From NCBI GenBank assembly GCA_016935595.1, contig JAFGQQ010000022.1:1-11539 (forward strand): DNA of 11,539 nt, given 5' to 3'. Shown here in pieces: positions 1 to 9,932 of this stretch. A program made the translations under genes and the position numbers. The notes under the pieces are model-generated. The model was not told the DNA's origin. It searched no databases and was given only the letters and a program-made list of their open reading frames with translations. Each line of letters opens with the position of its first letter. Positions within the stretch are counted from its first letter, which is position 1. The DNA comes from Bacteroidales bacterium (GTDB lineage Bacteria > Bacteroidota > Bacteroidia > Bacteroidales > UBA10428).

Positions 1-381
1 GGTGGATGGACAGATATTGATGTCATTATAACTATGCCTGCAATTATGGGTAAAATTGGGAAACTGGGTAAAGTACTCGGCCCAAGAGGCTTAATGCCAA
101 ACCCAAAAAGCGGTACAGTTACTATGGAAATTGGCAAAGCTGTTAAAGAAGTGAAGCAAGGAAAAATCGATTTTAAAGTCGATAAAGCTGGTATAATTCA
201 CACTTCTATCGGCAAAGTATCTTTCAAACCCGAACAAATTGCTGAAAATGCAAAAGAATTTCTCAATATGATTGTTAAATTAAAACCTGCATCAGCTAAA
301 GGCACCTACATTAAGAGTATCTACCTATCTAGTACTATGAGTGCAGGCATCCAAATAGATGCTAAAACTATTACTGACTAG
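1..381 (+). CDS. rplA: 50S ribosomal protein L1, C-terminal part (5' truncated by window edge)
   Basis: L1 binds 23S rRNA and forms the mobile L1 stalk that helps release deacylated tRNA from the E site; in many bacteria it also represses its own mRNA. The reading frame is open from base 1 and gives 126 residues to a TAG stop. L1 is usually about 230 residues, so roughly the first 105 are missing. Visible L1 hallmarks are the block [17 protein letters not shown] at residues 25-41 of the fragment, then [12 protein letters not shown] and a C-terminal segment with [17 protein letters not shown]. The ATG at base 34 is internal to the conserved domain and is not the real start. rplJ follows 20 nt downstream, the usual rplK-rplA-rplJ-rplL order. 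Identification is near certain; nothing looks degenerate. Confidence 0.97.
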   Translation, partial: GGWTDIDVIITMPAIMGKIGKLGKVLGPRGLMPNPKSGTVTMEIGKAVKEVKQGKIDFKVDKAGIIHTSIGKVSFKPEQIAENAKEFLNMIVKLKPASAKGTYIKSIYLSSTMSAGIQIDAKTITD

Positions 382-401
382 GTAACGAAACATTTTAAGC
401 A

Positions 402-920
402 ATGAAAAAAGAAGACAAACAAGCAATAATCGATTCATTAATTGAGCAGATAAAAGAAAATAATCATTTCTATTTAGCTGATATTGCTGACTTAAATGCG
501 GCAGATACCTCAAATCTCAGAAGAAAATGTTTTGAAAAAAATATTGAATTGGTAGTTGTAAAAAACACCCTTCTGAAAAAAGCCCTGGAACAATGCGAAG
601 ATAAGTTCAACGAATTTTTTAACATATTAAATGGCCCTACATCTATTATGTTTACAGAAACAGGAAGTGTCCCTGCTAAATTAATCAAAGAATTTAGAAA
701 AGACCATGATAAACCTGTTTTTAAAGGAGCCTATGTTGAAGAATCAATTTATATTGGAGAAGCATATCTTGATGCTCTTGCTACATTAAAAACCAAAAAC
801 GAACTTATTGGCGACATTGTTGCTCTGTTACAATCACCAATGAAAAACGTTGTTTCTTCACTCCAATCGGGTGGAAACAAAATATGTGGTGTATTAAAAA
901 CATTATCTGAAAAAGAATAA
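402..920 (+). CDS. rplJ: 50S ribosomal protein L10 (stalk base protein)
   Basis: L10 anchors the L7/L12 dimers to 23S rRNA at the base of the GTPase-associated stalk. The 172-residue product has the usual L10 length. Its N-terminal rRNA-binding domain includes the typical run FYLADIADLNAADTSNLRRK (residues 23-42), followed by the basic VVVKNTLLKKAL (51-62). The C-terminal part from about residue 134 to the end is helical and is where L12 dimers dock in this family. The ATG at 402 gives the expected family N-terminus, MKKEDKQAII. It lies 20 nt after the rplA stop and 38 nt before rplL. No Shine-Dalgarno sequence precedes it. The gap from rplA is too short to hold an E. coli-type L10-binding leader, so any autoregulation must act elsewhere. 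Confidence 0.98.
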   Translation: MKKEDKQAIIDSLIEQIKENNHFYLADIADLNAADTSNLRRKCFEKNIELVVVKNTLLKKALEQCEDKFNEFFNILNGPTSIMFTETGSVPAKLIKEFRKDHDKPVFKGAYVEESIYIGEAYLDALATLKTKNELIGDIVALLQSPMKNVVSSLQSGGNKICGVLKTLSEKE

Positions 921-958
921 ATAAAAATTAAATTAAATAACATTTAAAATCGAAAAAA

Positions 959-1342
959 ATGGCAGATTTAAAAGCTATTGCTGAACAATTAGTAAACTTA
1001 ACTGTAAAAGAAGTTAATGAACTGGCTGATATTTTAAAAAATGATTATGGAATTGAACCTGCAGCTGCTGCAGTTGCTGTTGCTGCTCCTGCAGCCGGAG
1101 CCGGAGCCGCCGAAACCGCCGCTGCTGAAAAATCAACATTTGATGTTATATTAACTGCCCCGGGTGGAGCTAAACTTCAAATTGTTAAATTAGTTAAAGA
1201 ATTAACAGGACTTGGATTAAAAGAAGCTAAAGAATTAGTTGATAATGCTCCAAAACCTGTTAAAGAAGGTGTATCTAAAGACGAAGCCGAATCAATTAAA
1301 AATCAACTAGTAGAAGCCGGAGCCGAAGTTGAACTTAAATAA
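959..1342 (+). CDS. rplL: 50S ribosomal protein L7/L12
   Basis: L7/L12 is the multicopy stalk protein that recruits translation factors and stimulates their GTPase activity. The 127-residue product shows the three-part family plan. Residues 1-33 form the dimerisation domain that docks on L10. Residues 34-57 are a flexible Ala/Gly/Pro-rich hinge. Residues 58-127 form the factor-binding C-terminal domain, with [20 protein letters not shown] (61-80), [12 protein letters not shown] (84-95) and the acidic tail. The hinge is encoded by a local GC-rich run of GCN codons that stands out from the AT-rich surroundings, as its composition requires. The start follows an A-rich tract with no Shine-Dalgarno sequence. 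A terminator-like hairpin lies 29 nt after the stop, so rplL may end most transcripts before rpoB. Confidence 0.98.
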   Translation: MADLKAIAEQLVNLTVKEVNELADILKNDYGIEPAAAAVAVAAPAAGAGAAETAAAEKSTFDVILTAPGGAKLQIVKLVKELTGLGLKEAKELVDNAPKPVKEGVSKDEAESIKNQLVEAGAEVELK

Positions 1343-1350
1343 AAATAAAT

Positions 1351-1370
1351 GCCTTTTATAAGGCTGTTTT
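1351..1370 (+). promoter_or_regulatory. Small hairpin upstream of the rplL-rpoB terminator, possible competing structure
   Basis: GCCTT (1351-1355) can pair with AAGGC (1360-1364) around a TTAT loop, followed by TGTTTT. Five base pairs is weak for a terminator alone. The same AAGGC is also complementary to GCCTT at 1408-1412, the 3' foot of the larger hairpin that follows. The two foldings would compete for the 3' strand. This is seen by base pairing only; any regulatory role is inferred. Confidence 0.35.
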
Positions 1371-1371
1371 A

Positions 1372-1415
1372 GGTTTAGAATCCTGATTTTAACACACAGG
1401 ATTCTAAGCCTTTTT
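1372..1415 (+). terminator. Intrinsic-terminator-like hairpin between rplL and rpoB (likely attenuator)
   Basis: GGTTTAGAATCCTG (1372-1385) pairs with CAGGATTCTAAGCC (1397-1410) over 14 positions, with a single G-U pair at 1374/1408 and an 11-nt loop. Five T residues follow at 1411-1415. This is a textbook Rho-independent terminator shape placed inside an operon, 29 nt after rplL and 45 nt before rpoB. In E. coli a partial terminator lies at the same position and lowers rpoBC expression relative to rplJL. A similar role here is inferred from position. The short T-tract fits partial rather than complete termination. Confidence 0.8.
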
Positions 1416-1443
1416 GTCATTATATTATATTTCAATAAGTTCA
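1413..1443 (+). promoter_or_regulatory. Weak candidate promoter upstream of rpoB
   Basis: TTTG at 1413-1416 and TAAGTTCA at 1436-1443 are separated by 19 nt, the spacing of the Bacteroidota -33 TTTG / -7 TAnnTTTG consensus. The -7 element matches only four of six fixed positions, and the implied transcript leader would be about 10 nt. AT-rich DNA yields such partial matches by chance, so this is a tentative call. If real, it would give rpoBC transcription independent of the terminator just upstream. Confidence 0.22.
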
Positions 1444-1460
1444 TCAAATTTCTTTAACAA

Positions 1461-4400
1461 ATGACTTCAAATAACACAACTACAAGAATTAATTTTTCTT
1501 CTTCAAAAAACCAACTCGATTATCCCGATTTTCTTGAAATTCAAATAAAATCTTTTTGCGAGTTTTTCCAGTTAGGAACCACCCCCGAAATAAGAAAAGA
1601 AGAAGGATTATACAAAGTTTTTTGCGAAAATTTCCCTATTTCCGATACACGAAATAATTTCGTTTTAGAATTTATCGATTATTATATCGATCCGCCAAGA
1701 TATTCAATCGAAGAATGTATTGAACGCGGATTAACTTTTAGTGTACCCCTAAAAGTAAAATTAAGGCTTTATTGTACCGACCCGGAACACGAAGATTTCG
1801 ACACTGTTATTCAGGAAGTATATTTAGGAACAATTCCTTATATGACCCCGCGTGGTTCATTTGTTATTAACGGTGCCGAACGGGTTATTGTATCACAGCT
1901 ACACCGCTCACCAGGCGTTTTCTTCGGACAAAGTATTCATGCAAACGGTACAAAACTATATTCCGCCCGTATCATCCCTTTTAAAGGGTCATGGATCGAA
2001 TTTGCTACTGACATCAATAATGTTATGTATGCATATATCGATCGTAAAAAGAAATTACCTGTTACGACTTTATTACGTGCAATCGGTTATGAAAGCGATA
2101 AAGATATTCTCGAAATTTTTAACCTTGCTGACGAGCATAAAGTCTCAAAAACCGGGTTAAAAAAGCTTGTTGGCCGTAAACTGGCCGCAAGGGTGCTAAA
2201 ATCATGGATTGAGGATTTTGTTGATGAAGATACCGGTGAAGTTGTTTCGATTGAACGCAACGAAGTTGTTGTTGACCGTGAAACGATTATCGAGAACGAA
2301 CATATAGACCTTATTGTTGATTCAGGTGCTAAAACAATCCTGCTTCATAAAGAAGGATCAACTATTTCTGATTATGAAATTATATATAATACACTTCATA
2401 AAGATCCTTGTAACTCCGAAAAAGAAGCTGTACTTCATATATACAGGCAACTTCGTAATTCAGAACCACCCGATGAAGCTACCGCCCGTGATGTTATAGA
2501 CAAACTTTTCTTTTCAGATAAGCGTTACGACCTTGGCGAAGTTGGAAGATACAGGATCAATAAAAAATTAGGGCTTCAAACTGATATGAATGTTAAAGTC
2601 CTGACAAAAGAAGATATTATTGAAATTATAAAATACCTGATTGAACTTATCAATTCAAAAACCGATGTTGATGATATTGACCACTTAAGTAACCGAAGGG
2701 TTAGAACAGTTGGCGAACAACTTTTTAATCAGTTTGGCGTAGGTTTAGCCCGTATGGCGCGTACAATACGTGAGCGTATGAATGTACGTGACAATGAAGT
2801 TTTTACACCTGTTGACTTAATTAATTCAAAAACTTTATCTTCGGTAATTAACTCATTCTTTGGAACTAACCAGTTATCTCAGTTTATGGATCAGACTAAT
2901 CCGCTCGCCGAGATGACCCATAAAAGAAGAATGTCGGCTTTAGGGCCTGGTGGTTTATCCCGCGAAAGGGCCGGTTTCGAAGTACGCGACGTTCATTACA
3001 CACATTACGGAAGGCTTTGTCCAATTGAAACCCCTGAAGGGCCAAATATCGGGCTTATTTCTTCGTTATGTGTTTATGCAAAAATAAATAACCTTGGTTT
3101 TATTGAAACTCCATACAGGCAAGTAGAAAATGCAAAAGTCGATTTAACCAATAATGGTATTATTTATCTAAGTGCTGAAGAAGAAGAAACTAAAATTATC
3201 GCTCAGGCTAACGCTCCTATAGGTAGTGATGGCCAATTTATTAATCCCAGGGTAAAATCAAGATTTGAAGCCGATTATCCTTTGAGCGAAAAAGAAAGTG
3301 TTCATTTGATGGACGTGGCCCCAAACCAGATTGCCTCTATAGCAGCATCATTAATCCCCTTCCTCGAACACGATGATGCAAACCGAGCATTGATGGGATC
3401 AAACATGATGCGTCAGGCTGTACCTCTATTAAAACCTGAGGCTCCGATTGTTGGAACAGGTTTAGAATCAACTATTATTAAAGATTCACGGATACATGTT
3501 GTTGCCGAAGCAGATGGCATTGTTGAATATGTTGATGCAGAAGAAATTGTTGTCCGGTATTTCTTAACCGAGGATGAAAAATTTGTAAGTTTTGACCCTG
3601 AAGTTAAAAGATATAATATCCAAAAGTTCTTTAAAACTAACCAAAATACATGTATCAACCTCAAACCTGTTGTAGTTAAAGGCGATAAAATTAAAAAAGG
3701 ACAAATACTAACTGATGGTTATGCTACCGATGGCGGTGAATTGGCATTAGGAAGAAATTTAAAAGTTGCCTTCATGCCCTGGAAAGGTTATAATTTTGAG
3801 GATGCTATTGTTATTTCTGAAAGGGTTGTGCGCGACGATGCCTTTACTTCTATCCATATTGATGAGCACTTACTCGAAGTGAGGGATACAAAACGTGGGC
3901 TTGAGGAATTAACCTCAGATATTCCAAATGTTAGTGAAGAAGCTACAAAAGACCTTGATGAAAACGGTTTAATAAGAATTGGCGCCCATGTAAAACCCGG
4001 AGATATATTAATTGGAAAAATTACTCCTAAAGGGGAATCTGACCCGTCTCCCGAAGAAAAACTTTTACGGGCTATTTTTGGCGATAAAGCCGGAGATGTT
4101 AAAGATGCATCATTAAAAGCCTCTCCATCGCTCTCAGGTGTTATTATCGACAAAAAGCTCTTCTCAAGGACTATTAAAGATAAAAAAGCAAAAGCAAACG
4201 AAAAACCTTTAATGGACAAGCTTGATGAAGAATTTAACAGGAATGTTAGTGACCTTACTAATAAATTAATCGATAAACTTTTTATCCTTGTTAATGGAAA
4301 AACTTCACAGGGCGTAAAAGATTATTTCAATGTTGATGTTATTGCTAAAGGAACTAAATTCACCCAAAAAATTCTTCAGGATCTGGATTATCATAATATC

Positions 4401-5276
4401 AACCCAAATAAATGGACAACCGACAAAGATAAAAATGATACCATTCAAAAACTGATTCATAACTTTACTTTAAAATTCAGGGAACTAGATGCTGTATATA
4501 AACGCAAAAAATATAACCTGACAATTGGTGATGAATTACCAACAGGCATAATTCAGTTAGCTAAAGTGTATATTGCCAAAAAACGTAAAATAACTGTCGG
4601 GGATAAGATGGCCGGACGTCACGGAAATAAAGGTATTGTCTCCAAAATTGTTAGAGAAGAAGATATGCCATTCCTTGAAGATGGAACTCCGGTTGATATT
4701 GTATTAAACCCATTAGGTGTTCCATCTCGTATGAACCTTGGCCAGATTTATGAAACTGTACTTGCATGGGCCGGGAAAGAATTAGGCATGAAGTTTTCAA
4801 GCCCAATTTTTGACGGGGCCAAGTTAGAAGATATTACTAAATATACCGACCAGGCCGGACTTCCAAAATACGGAAAAACATACCTTTACGATGGCTGTAC
4901 TGGTGAAAGGTTTGACCAACCTGCAACTGTTGGTGTAATATATATGCTTAAGCTAGGGCACATGGTCGATGACAAAATGCATGCCCGATCAATTGGGCCT
5001 TATTCACTTATTACTCAGCAACCATTAGGTGGAAAAGCCCAGTTCGGAGGCCAGCGTTTTGGTGAAATGGAAGTATGGGCACTTGAAGCATTTGGCGCTG
5101 CCAATATCCTTCAGGAAATACTTACTGTAAAATCTGACGATGTAGTTGGAAGAGCTAAAGCCTATGAATCAATAGTTAAAGGAGAAAATCTTCCTACACC
5201 GGGTATACCTGAATCACTCAATGTTTTATTACATGAATTAAGAGGATTAGGCCTTAGTATTGACCTTCTTCCTTAA
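1461..5276 (+). CDS. rpoB: DNA-directed RNA polymerase subunit beta
   Basis: RpoB forms one half of the RNA polymerase cleft and, with RpoC, the active centre. The 1271-residue product has the length and N-terminus ([17 protein letters not shown], residues 10-26) usual in Bacteroidota. The N-terminal rifampicin-contact segment is at about 131-152 ([20 protein letters not shown]). The main rifampicin region runs from about 470 to 500, with Q474, D477, H487 and S492 equivalent to E. coli Q513, D516, H526 and S531, all in the sensitive-type state. [12 protein letters not shown] (1047-1058) carries the active-site lysines K1049 and K1057. Residues about 904-1022 form a lineage-type insertion at the position of the E. 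coli beta-i9 insert. The stretch between [12 protein letters not shown] and SSPIFDGAK is about 50 residues shorter than in E. coli. The C-terminal clamp region ([20 protein letters not shown]) is intact. The ATG at 1461 gives the family start and lacks a Shine-Dalgarno sequence. rpoC follows after 43 nt. Confidence 0.99.
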   Translation: MTSNNTTTRINFSSSKNQLDYPDFLEIQIKSFCEFFQLGTTPEIRKEEGLYKVFCENFPISDTRNNFVLEFIDYYIDPPRYSIEECIERGLTFSVPLKVKLRLYCTDPEHEDFDTVIQEVYLGTIPYMTPRGSFVINGAERVIVSQLHRSPGVFFGQSIHANGTKLYSARIIPFKGSWIEFATDINNVMYAYIDRKKKLPVTTLLRAIGYESDKDILEIFNLADEHKVSKTGLKKLVGRKLAARVLKSWIEDFVDEDTGEVVSIERNEVVVDRETIIENEHIDLIVDSGAKTILLHKEGSTISDYEIIYNTLHKDPCNSEKEAVLHIYRQLRNSEPPDEATARDVIDKLFFSDKRYDLGEVGRYRINKKLGLQTDMNVKVLTKEDIIEIIKYLIELINSKTDVDDIDHLSNRRVRTVGEQLFNQFGVGLARMARTIRERMNVRDNEVFTPVDLINSKTLSSVINSFFGTNQLSQFMDQTNPLAEMTHKRRMSALGPGGLSRERAGFEVRDVHYTHYGRLCPIETPEGPNIGLISSLCVYAKINNLGFIETPYRQVENAKVDLTNNGIIYLSAEEEETKIIAQANAPIGSDGQFINPRVKSRFEADYPLSEKESVHLMDVAPNQIASIAASLIPFLEHDDANRALMGSNMMRQAVPLLKPEAPIVGTGLESTIIKDSRIHVVAEADGIVEYVDAEEIVVRYFLTEDEKFVSFDPEVKRYNIQKFFKTNQNTCINLKPVVVKGDKIKKGQILTDGYATDGGELALGRNLKVAFMPWKGYNFEDAIVISERVVRDDAFTSIHIDEHLLEVRDTKRGLEELTSDIPNVSEEATKDLDENGLIRIGAHVKPGDILIGKITPKGESDPSPEEKLLRAIFGDKAGDVKDASLKASPSLSGVIIDKKLFSRTIKDKKAKANEKPLMDKLDEEFNRNVSDLTNKLIDKLFILVNGKTSQGVKDYFNVDVIAKGTKFTQKILQDLDYHNINPNKWTTDKDKNDTIQKLIHNFTLKFRELDAVYKRKKYNLTIGDELPTGIIQLAKVYIAKKRKITVGDKMAGRHGNKGIVSKIVREEDMPFLEDGTPVDIVLNPLGVPSRMNLGQIYETVLAWAGKELGMKFSSPIFDGAKLEDITKYTDQAGLPKYGKTYLYDGCTGERFDQPATVGVIYMLKLGHMVDDKMHARSIGPYSLITQQPLGGKAQFGGQRFGEMEVWALEAFGAANILQEILTVKSDDVVGRAKAYESIVKGENLPTPGIPESLNVLLHELRGLGLSIDLLP

Positions 5277-5319
5277 CAATTAAATAGTATTTGTGTTAAC
5301 ATAATTAAAATAACAATAT

Positions 5320-8300
5320 ATGTCATTCCGAAGAGAAAATAAAGCCACTGGAAATTTTTCAAAAATTGCAATTGGGCTTGCATCACCTGAAGAAGTTTTG
5401 GAACGGTCAAGCGGTGAAGTATTAAAGCCTGAAACAATTAACTACAGGACATATAAACCGGAACGGGACGGATTATTCTGTGAAAGGATATTTGGCCCGG
5501 TTAAAGACTATGAATGTCATTGTGGTAAATATAAAAGAATTAGATATAAGGGTATTGTTTGCGACCGTTGCGGCGTTGAAGTAACCGAAAAAAAAGTCAG
5601 GCGCGAAAGAATGGGGCATATCTCGCTTATTGTACCTGTTGCCCATATCTGGTATTTTAAATCATTACCTAATAAAATAGGATATTTATTGGGTTTACCT
5701 ACTAAAAAACTTGATTCAATTATCTATTACGAAAGATATGTAGTTATTAATCCCGGAATTAAACAACAAGACGGGATCAATTACCTCGACTTTTTAACCG
5801 AAGAAGAATATCTTGATATTGTTGAAACACTCCCAAAAGAAAACCAATACCTGGATAATGACCATCCTGATAAATTTGTTGCCGGAATGGGGGCTGAAGC
5901 ATTATATGACTTACTAGCAAGGCTCGATTTAGATGAATTATCATATACACTAAGACATAAAGCCGGTACAGAAACATCTCAACAACGTAAAAATGAAGCA
6001 TTAAAAAGATTAAATGTTGTTGAAGCATTTCGTGCCTCAAAAGGTGTAAATAAACCGGAATGGATGATAGTAAAAGTTGTACCTGTTATTCCACCCGAAC
6101 TTAGGCCTTTGGTGCCACTTGATGGCGGAAGGTTTGCCACATCAGACCTGAATGATCTTTATCGCAGGGTAATTATTAGAAATAACCGTTTAAAAAGATT
6201 AATTGAAATAAAAGCACCTGAAGTAATATTAAGAAATGAAAAACGTATGCTTCAGGAAGCAGTTGACTCACTATTCGATAATTCAAGAAAATCAAATGCG
6301 GTTAAAACCGATGCCAACCGTCCTTTAAAATCATTAAGCGATAGCTTAAAAGGTAAACAAGGCCGTTTCCGCCAAAATTTATTAGGAAAGAGGGTTGACT
6401 ATTCTGCCCGTTCAGTAATTGTTGTTGGGCCAGAACTTAAAATGCACGAATGCGGCTTGCCTAAAGATATGGCTGCTGAATTATACAAACCATTTGTAAT
6501 TCGAAAACTTATTGAAAGGGGTATAGTTAAAACAGTAAAATCTGCAAAAAAAATTGTCGACAGAAAAGACCCTGTTGTATGGGATATTCTTGAAAATGTA
6601 TTAAAAGGGCACCCCGTTTTACTAAACCGTGCACCTACACTTCACAGATTAGGTATTCAGTCTTTTCAACCAAAATTAATTGAAGGAAAAGCTATACAAT
6701 TACACCCATTAGCTTGTACAGCATTTAACGCCGACTTCGATGGCGACCAGATGGCTGTCCATCTTCCATTAGGAAATGCAGCTATTCTTGAAGCACAAAT
6801 CCTTATGCTTGGTTCCCACAATATCTTAAACCCTGCAAACGGTGCACCAATTGCTGTACCTTCCCAAGACATGGTTTTAGGGCTTTATTATATTACCAAA
6901 GACCGAAAAGGGGCAAAAGGAGAAGGCCTTACATTTTATTCTCATGAAGAAGTAAATATTGCCTATAACGAAAAAGTTGTTGCATTACATGCTATTATTA
7001 AAGTAAGAATGCAAGAAATAAAAGACGGTAAAACCGAAAATAAAATTATTGAAACAACTGTTGGACGGGTAATATTCAATGAATTTGTACCAAAAGAAGT
7101 TGGTTATATTAACCAAATCCTTACAAAAAAAGCACTTCGCGAAATTATCGGAACTGTTCTTAAAAAAGCAGGTATTGCAGCATGCGCTGAATTTCTCGAT
7201 AATATAAAAGACCTTGGTTACAGGATGGCTTTTGAAGGAGGTTTATCATTTAATATTGATGATGTAATTATTCCGGAAGAAAAAACTAATCTTGTTAATG
7301 ATGGTTATCAGCAGGTTGATGAAGTGATGAATAACTACAACATGGGTTTCATTACCAATAACGAAAGGTATAACCAGATTATTGACATTTGGACACATAC
7401 AAATGCACGCATCACTCAAACCCTTATGAAGCAACTTTCTTCCGATAACCAGGGATTTAATTCCGTATATATGATGCTTGATTCAGGCGCCAGGGGTTCC
7501 AAAGAACAAATCAGGCAGCTTTCAGGAATGAGAGGTTTGATGGCTAAACCACAGAAATCTGGCTCCACAGGTTCGGAAATTATTGAGAACCCTATTCTTT
7601 CTAACTTTAAAGAAGGCTTATCTGTTCTTGAATATTTTATTTCAACACACGGTGCAAGAAAAGGTCTCGCCGATACAGCGCTAAAAACTGCTGATGCCGG
7701 TTATTTAACCCGCCGTTTGGTTGACGTTGCCCAGGATGTTATTATTCAGGAAGAAGACTGTGGAACTTTACGCGGACTGGTTGCAACTGCTATTAAAAAA
7801 GGAGAAGAAGTTGTCGAAACCCTTTATGAAAGGATTTTAGGCAGAACAACTGTACATGATATTTATCATCCGTTAACCGGTGATCTGATTATTGAATCAG
7901 GTGAAGAAATTACAGAAGAAATTGCACAAATAATTGAAGATTCTCCAATTGAACAGGTTGAAATACGTTCTGTATTAACCTGTGAATCCAAAAAAGGGGT
8001 TTGTGCCAAATGTTACGGAAGAAACCTTGCTACAAGCCGTATGGTGCAACAGGGTGAAGCCGTTGGCGTTATTGCTGCCCAGTCTATCGGAGAACCCGGA
8101 ACACAGCTTACCCTCCGTACTTTCCACGTTGGTGGTACTGCATCAAATATCCTGGCCGAATCTAATATACATGCCAAATTTGATGGTATTGCTGAGATTG
8201 AAGAGCTTAGGACTGTTGAGAAAACAACACCTGAAGGTAAAAAAGTCGATGCTGTTATTGGCCGCTTAGCCGAACTCAGAATAGTTGACAAAAATACCCG

Positions 8301-9603
8301 AATTGTGCTTACATCGCATAATATTCCTTATGGTTCAAACTTATATATTAAAAACGGTGAAGCAGTTAAAAAAGGAACCCTAATTTGCGAATGGGATCCT
8401 TATAATGCTGTTATTATTTCTGAAACAAAAGGAAAAATTCAATTCGAAAGCGTCATAGAAAATATAACCTATCGCGAAGAATCAGATGAACAAACTGGTT
8501 TCAAAGAAAAAGTAATTATTGAAACAAGGGATAAAACCAAAAACCCTGTTATTAAAATTCTATCTAAAACAGGTGATATTCTGAAATCTTATAACTTACC
8601 TGTTGGCGCTCACATAGTAGTAAATGAAGAAGAGGAAGTAAAATCAGGCGATGTATTGGTTAAAATACCAAGAGCGGTTGGAAAATCGGGCGATATCACA
8701 GGTGGTTTGCCACGAGTAACCGAATTATTCGAAGCCCGGAATCCTTCAAACCCTGCTATTGTTTCCGAAATTGATGGTGAAGTAAGTTTCGGAAAAATAA
8801 AACGTGGTAACAGAGAAATAATTGTTACCTCAAAAATGGGAGAAATAAAAAAATACCTTGTTCCACTTTCAAGACAGATTCTTGTCCAGGAGAACGATTT
8901 TGTCAGGGCTGGCACACCATTATCAGATGGAGCAATTACACCTTCAGATATACTGGCCATTAAAGGCCCGACAAAGGTACAGGAATATATTGTTGACGAA
9001 GTGCAGGAAGTTTACAGGATGCAGGGTGTAAAAATTAACGATAAACACTTCGAAATCATTGTAAGACAAATGATGCGGAAAGTTGAAATCGCCGACCCGG
9101 GAGACACTAAATTTCTTGAGAAACAAGTTGTTGACAAATGGGAATTTATGGATGAAAATGACTGGATTTACGATAAAAAAGTGGTAACAGAGCAGGGTGA
9201 TTCTACTACTTTAAGGCCAGGACAAATTATTACTGCCAGAAAACTGCGGGATGAGAACTCAATCTTAAAAAGAAAAGATTTAAAACTGGTAGAAGCAAGG
9301 GATGCAGTTCCTGCTACATCATCGCAAGTTTTACAAGGTATTACAAAAGCAGCTCTACAAACAAAGAGTTTCTTCTCGGCAGCATCATTCCAGGAAACCA
9401 CAAAAGTTCTTAATGAAGCTGCGATTTATGGAAAAGTCGATTATCTTGAAGGGCTGAAAGAAAACGTAATTGTAGGACACCTGATTCCTGCCGGAACAGG
9501 TTCACGCTTAATAAACGACATTATTGTTGGATCTGCTGAAGAATACGAAAAACTGGTAGCAGAATCTAAAAAATCTGAAGATATAATTGAAATTGAAGAT
9601 TAA
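5320..9603 (+). CDS. rpoC: DNA-directed RNA polymerase subunit beta'
   Basis: RpoC carries the catalytic magnesium site, clamp, bridge helix and trigger loop of RNA polymerase. The 1427-residue product is full length. The N-terminal zinc ribbon uses C66, C68, C81 and C84 (CxC-x12-CxxC). The switch/rudder region includes [18 protein letters not shown] (348-365). The catalytic loop NADFDGD spans 470-476, with D472, D474 and D476 chelating the magnesium. The bridge helix lies around 770-805 ([13 protein letters not shown] from 778). The second zinc site is C814, C888, C895 and C898. The trigger loop contains [18 protein letters not shown] (922-939), with R933 and H936. A long insert of about 185 residues (about 941-1125) splits the trigger loop and reads like the sandwich-barrel repeats of Gram-negative SI3; the loop resumes at [17 protein letters not shown]. 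The acidic C-terminus ends 5 nt before the next gene, implying co-transcription and close translation. Confidence 0.99.
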   Translation: MSFRRENKATGNFSKIAIGLASPEEVLERSSGEVLKPETINYRTYKPERDGLFCERIFGPVKDYECHCGKYKRIRYKGIVCDRCGVEVTEKKVRRERMGHISLIVPVAHIWYFKSLPNKIGYLLGLPTKKLDSIIYYERYVVINPGIKQQDGINYLDFLTEEEYLDIVETLPKENQYLDNDHPDKFVAGMGAEALYDLLARLDLDELSYTLRHKAGTETSQQRKNEALKRLNVVEAFRASKGVNKPEWMIVKVVPVIPPELRPLVPLDGGRFATSDLNDLYRRVIIRNNRLKRLIEIKAPEVILRNEKRMLQEAVDSLFDNSRKSNAVKTDANRPLKSLSDSLKGKQGRFRQNLLGKRVDYSARSVIVVGPELKMHECGLPKDMAAELYKPFVIRKLIERGIVKTVKSAKKIVDRKDPVVWDILENVLKGHPVLLNRAPTLHRLGIQSFQPKLIEGKAIQLHPLACTAFNADFDGDQMAVHLPLGNAAILEAQILMLGSHNILNPANGAPIAVPSQDMVLGLYYITKDRKGAKGEGLTFYSHEEVNIAYNEKVVALHAIIKVRMQEIKDGKTENKIIETTVGRVIFNEFVPKEVGYINQILTKKALREIIGTVLKKAGIAACAEFLDNIKDLGYRMAFEGGLSFNIDDVIIPEEKTNLVNDGYQQVDEVMNNYNMGFITNNERYNQIIDIWTHTNARITQTLMKQLSSDNQGFNSVYMMLDSGARGSKEQIRQLSGMRGLMAKPQKSGSTGSEIIENPILSNFKEGLSVLEYFISTHGARKGLADTALKTADAGYLTRRLVDVAQDVIIQEEDCGTLRGLVATAIKKGEEVVETLYERILGRTTVHDIYHPLTGDLIIESGEEITEEIAQIIEDSPIEQVEIRSVLTCESKKGVCAKCYGRNLATSRMVQQGEAVGVIAAQSIGEPGTQLTLRTFHVGGTASNILAESNIHAKFDGIAEIEELRTVEKTTPEGKKVDAVIGRLAELRIVDKNTRIVLTSHNIPYGSNLYIKNGEAVKKGTLICEWDPYNAVIISETKGKIQFESVIENITYREESDEQTGFKEKVIIETRDKTKNPVIKILSKTGDILKSYNLPVGAHIVVNEEEEVKSGDVLVKIPRAVGKSGDITGGLPRVTELFEARNPSNPAIVSEIDGEVSFGKIKRGNREIIVTSKMGEIKKYLVPLSRQILVQENDFVRAGTPLSDGAITPSDILAIKGPTKVQEYIVDEVQEVYRMQGVKINDKHFEIIVRQMMRKVEIADPGDTKFLEKQVVDKWEFMDENDWIYDKKVVTEQGDSTTLRPGQIITARKLRDENSILKRKDLKLVEARDAVPATSSQVLQGITKAALQTKSFFSAASFQETTKVLNEAAIYGKVDYLEGLKENVIVGHLIPAGTGSRLINDIIVGSAEEYEKLVAESKKSEDIIEIED

Positions 9604-9608
9604 CAATT

Positions 9609-9929
9609 ATGGAAGATAAAATACCTAAAAATCAACTTAATATTGAACTGAAAGAAGAGATTGCACAGGGAATATATTCAAACCTTGCAATTATTACTCA
9701 TTCAAGCGCCGAATTTGTTATTGATTTTGTAAGGGTTATGCCGGGTGTTAATAAAGCCGATGTTAAATCGCGCATAATTTTAACCCCTGAGCATGCTAAA
9801 AGGTTCATGAAAGCCTTACAAGACAATATAGAAAAATATGAGTCAATGCATGGTGTTATTAAGTCGATAGAAGGAACGGGAGGCCCTGTTTTACCAATGA
9901 ATTTTGGTGGGCCAACTGCCCAGGCATAA
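9609..9929 (+). CDS. DUF3467 family protein of unknown function, cotranscribed with rpoC
   Basis: This encodes a 106-residue, soluble-looking protein with no signal peptide, membrane segment, cysteine or obvious catalytic motif. It resembles the DUF3467 family, which I recall as commonly following rpoC in Bacteroidota; its function is not known to me. The first half reads as beta strands (NIELKEEIAQGIYSNLAII, residues 11-29, then AEFVIDFVRVMPG, 34-46). Next come a basic turn with VKSRIIL and an amphipathic helix, TPEHAKRFMKALQDNIEKYE (59-78). The Gly/Pro-rich tail (90-103) is probably disordered. The ATG at 9609 lies 5 nt after the rpoC stop, and a terminator begins 3 nt after this gene's stop, so it is the last gene of the operon. 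That placement suggests, but does not show, a link to RNA polymerase, transcription or ribosome supply. Family assignment is from remembered pattern; the function is left open. Confidence 0.9.
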   Translation: MEDKIPKNQLNIELKEEIAQGIYSNLAIITHSSAEFVIDFVRVMPGVNKADVKSRIILTPEHAKRFMKALQDNIEKYESMHGVIKSIEGTGGPVLPMNFGGPTAQA

Positions 9930-9932
9930 AAT

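Noticed and set aside
1061..1129. GC-rich, repeat-like tract with GCCGGA and GCTGCT units in rplL
   Set aside because: It encodes the Ala/Gly/Pro hinge expected in every L7/L12 protein; composition is explained by GCN codons, so it is not a mobile or regulatory repeat.
1852..2160. 102-codon open frame on the + strand inside rpoB
   Set aside because: Out of frame with intact RpoB, with no recognisable family and no independent promoter; a product of AT-rich codon composition.
2874..2940. Possible rifampicin-resistance substitutions in RpoB
   Set aside because: The key positions (Q474, D477, H487, S492 here) all carry the sensitive-type residues.
3788..4219. 143-codon open frame on the - strand inside rpoB
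   Set aside because: It lies wholly antisense to strongly conserved RpoB sequence, and its Ser-rich translation resembles no family I know; this is typical of a shadow frame.
5277..5319. Possible promoter between rpoB and rpoC (TATTTG-like bases)
   Set aside because: The spacing inside the box does not fit TAnnTTTG and there is no paired upstream element; the 43-nt gap within an operon needs no promoter.
8610..8960. 116-codon open frame on the - strand inside rpoC
   Set aside because: Antisense to the conserved RpoC region around [10 protein letters not shown]; the translation is low-complexity and Ser/Phe-rich, with no start context or neighbours to support it.
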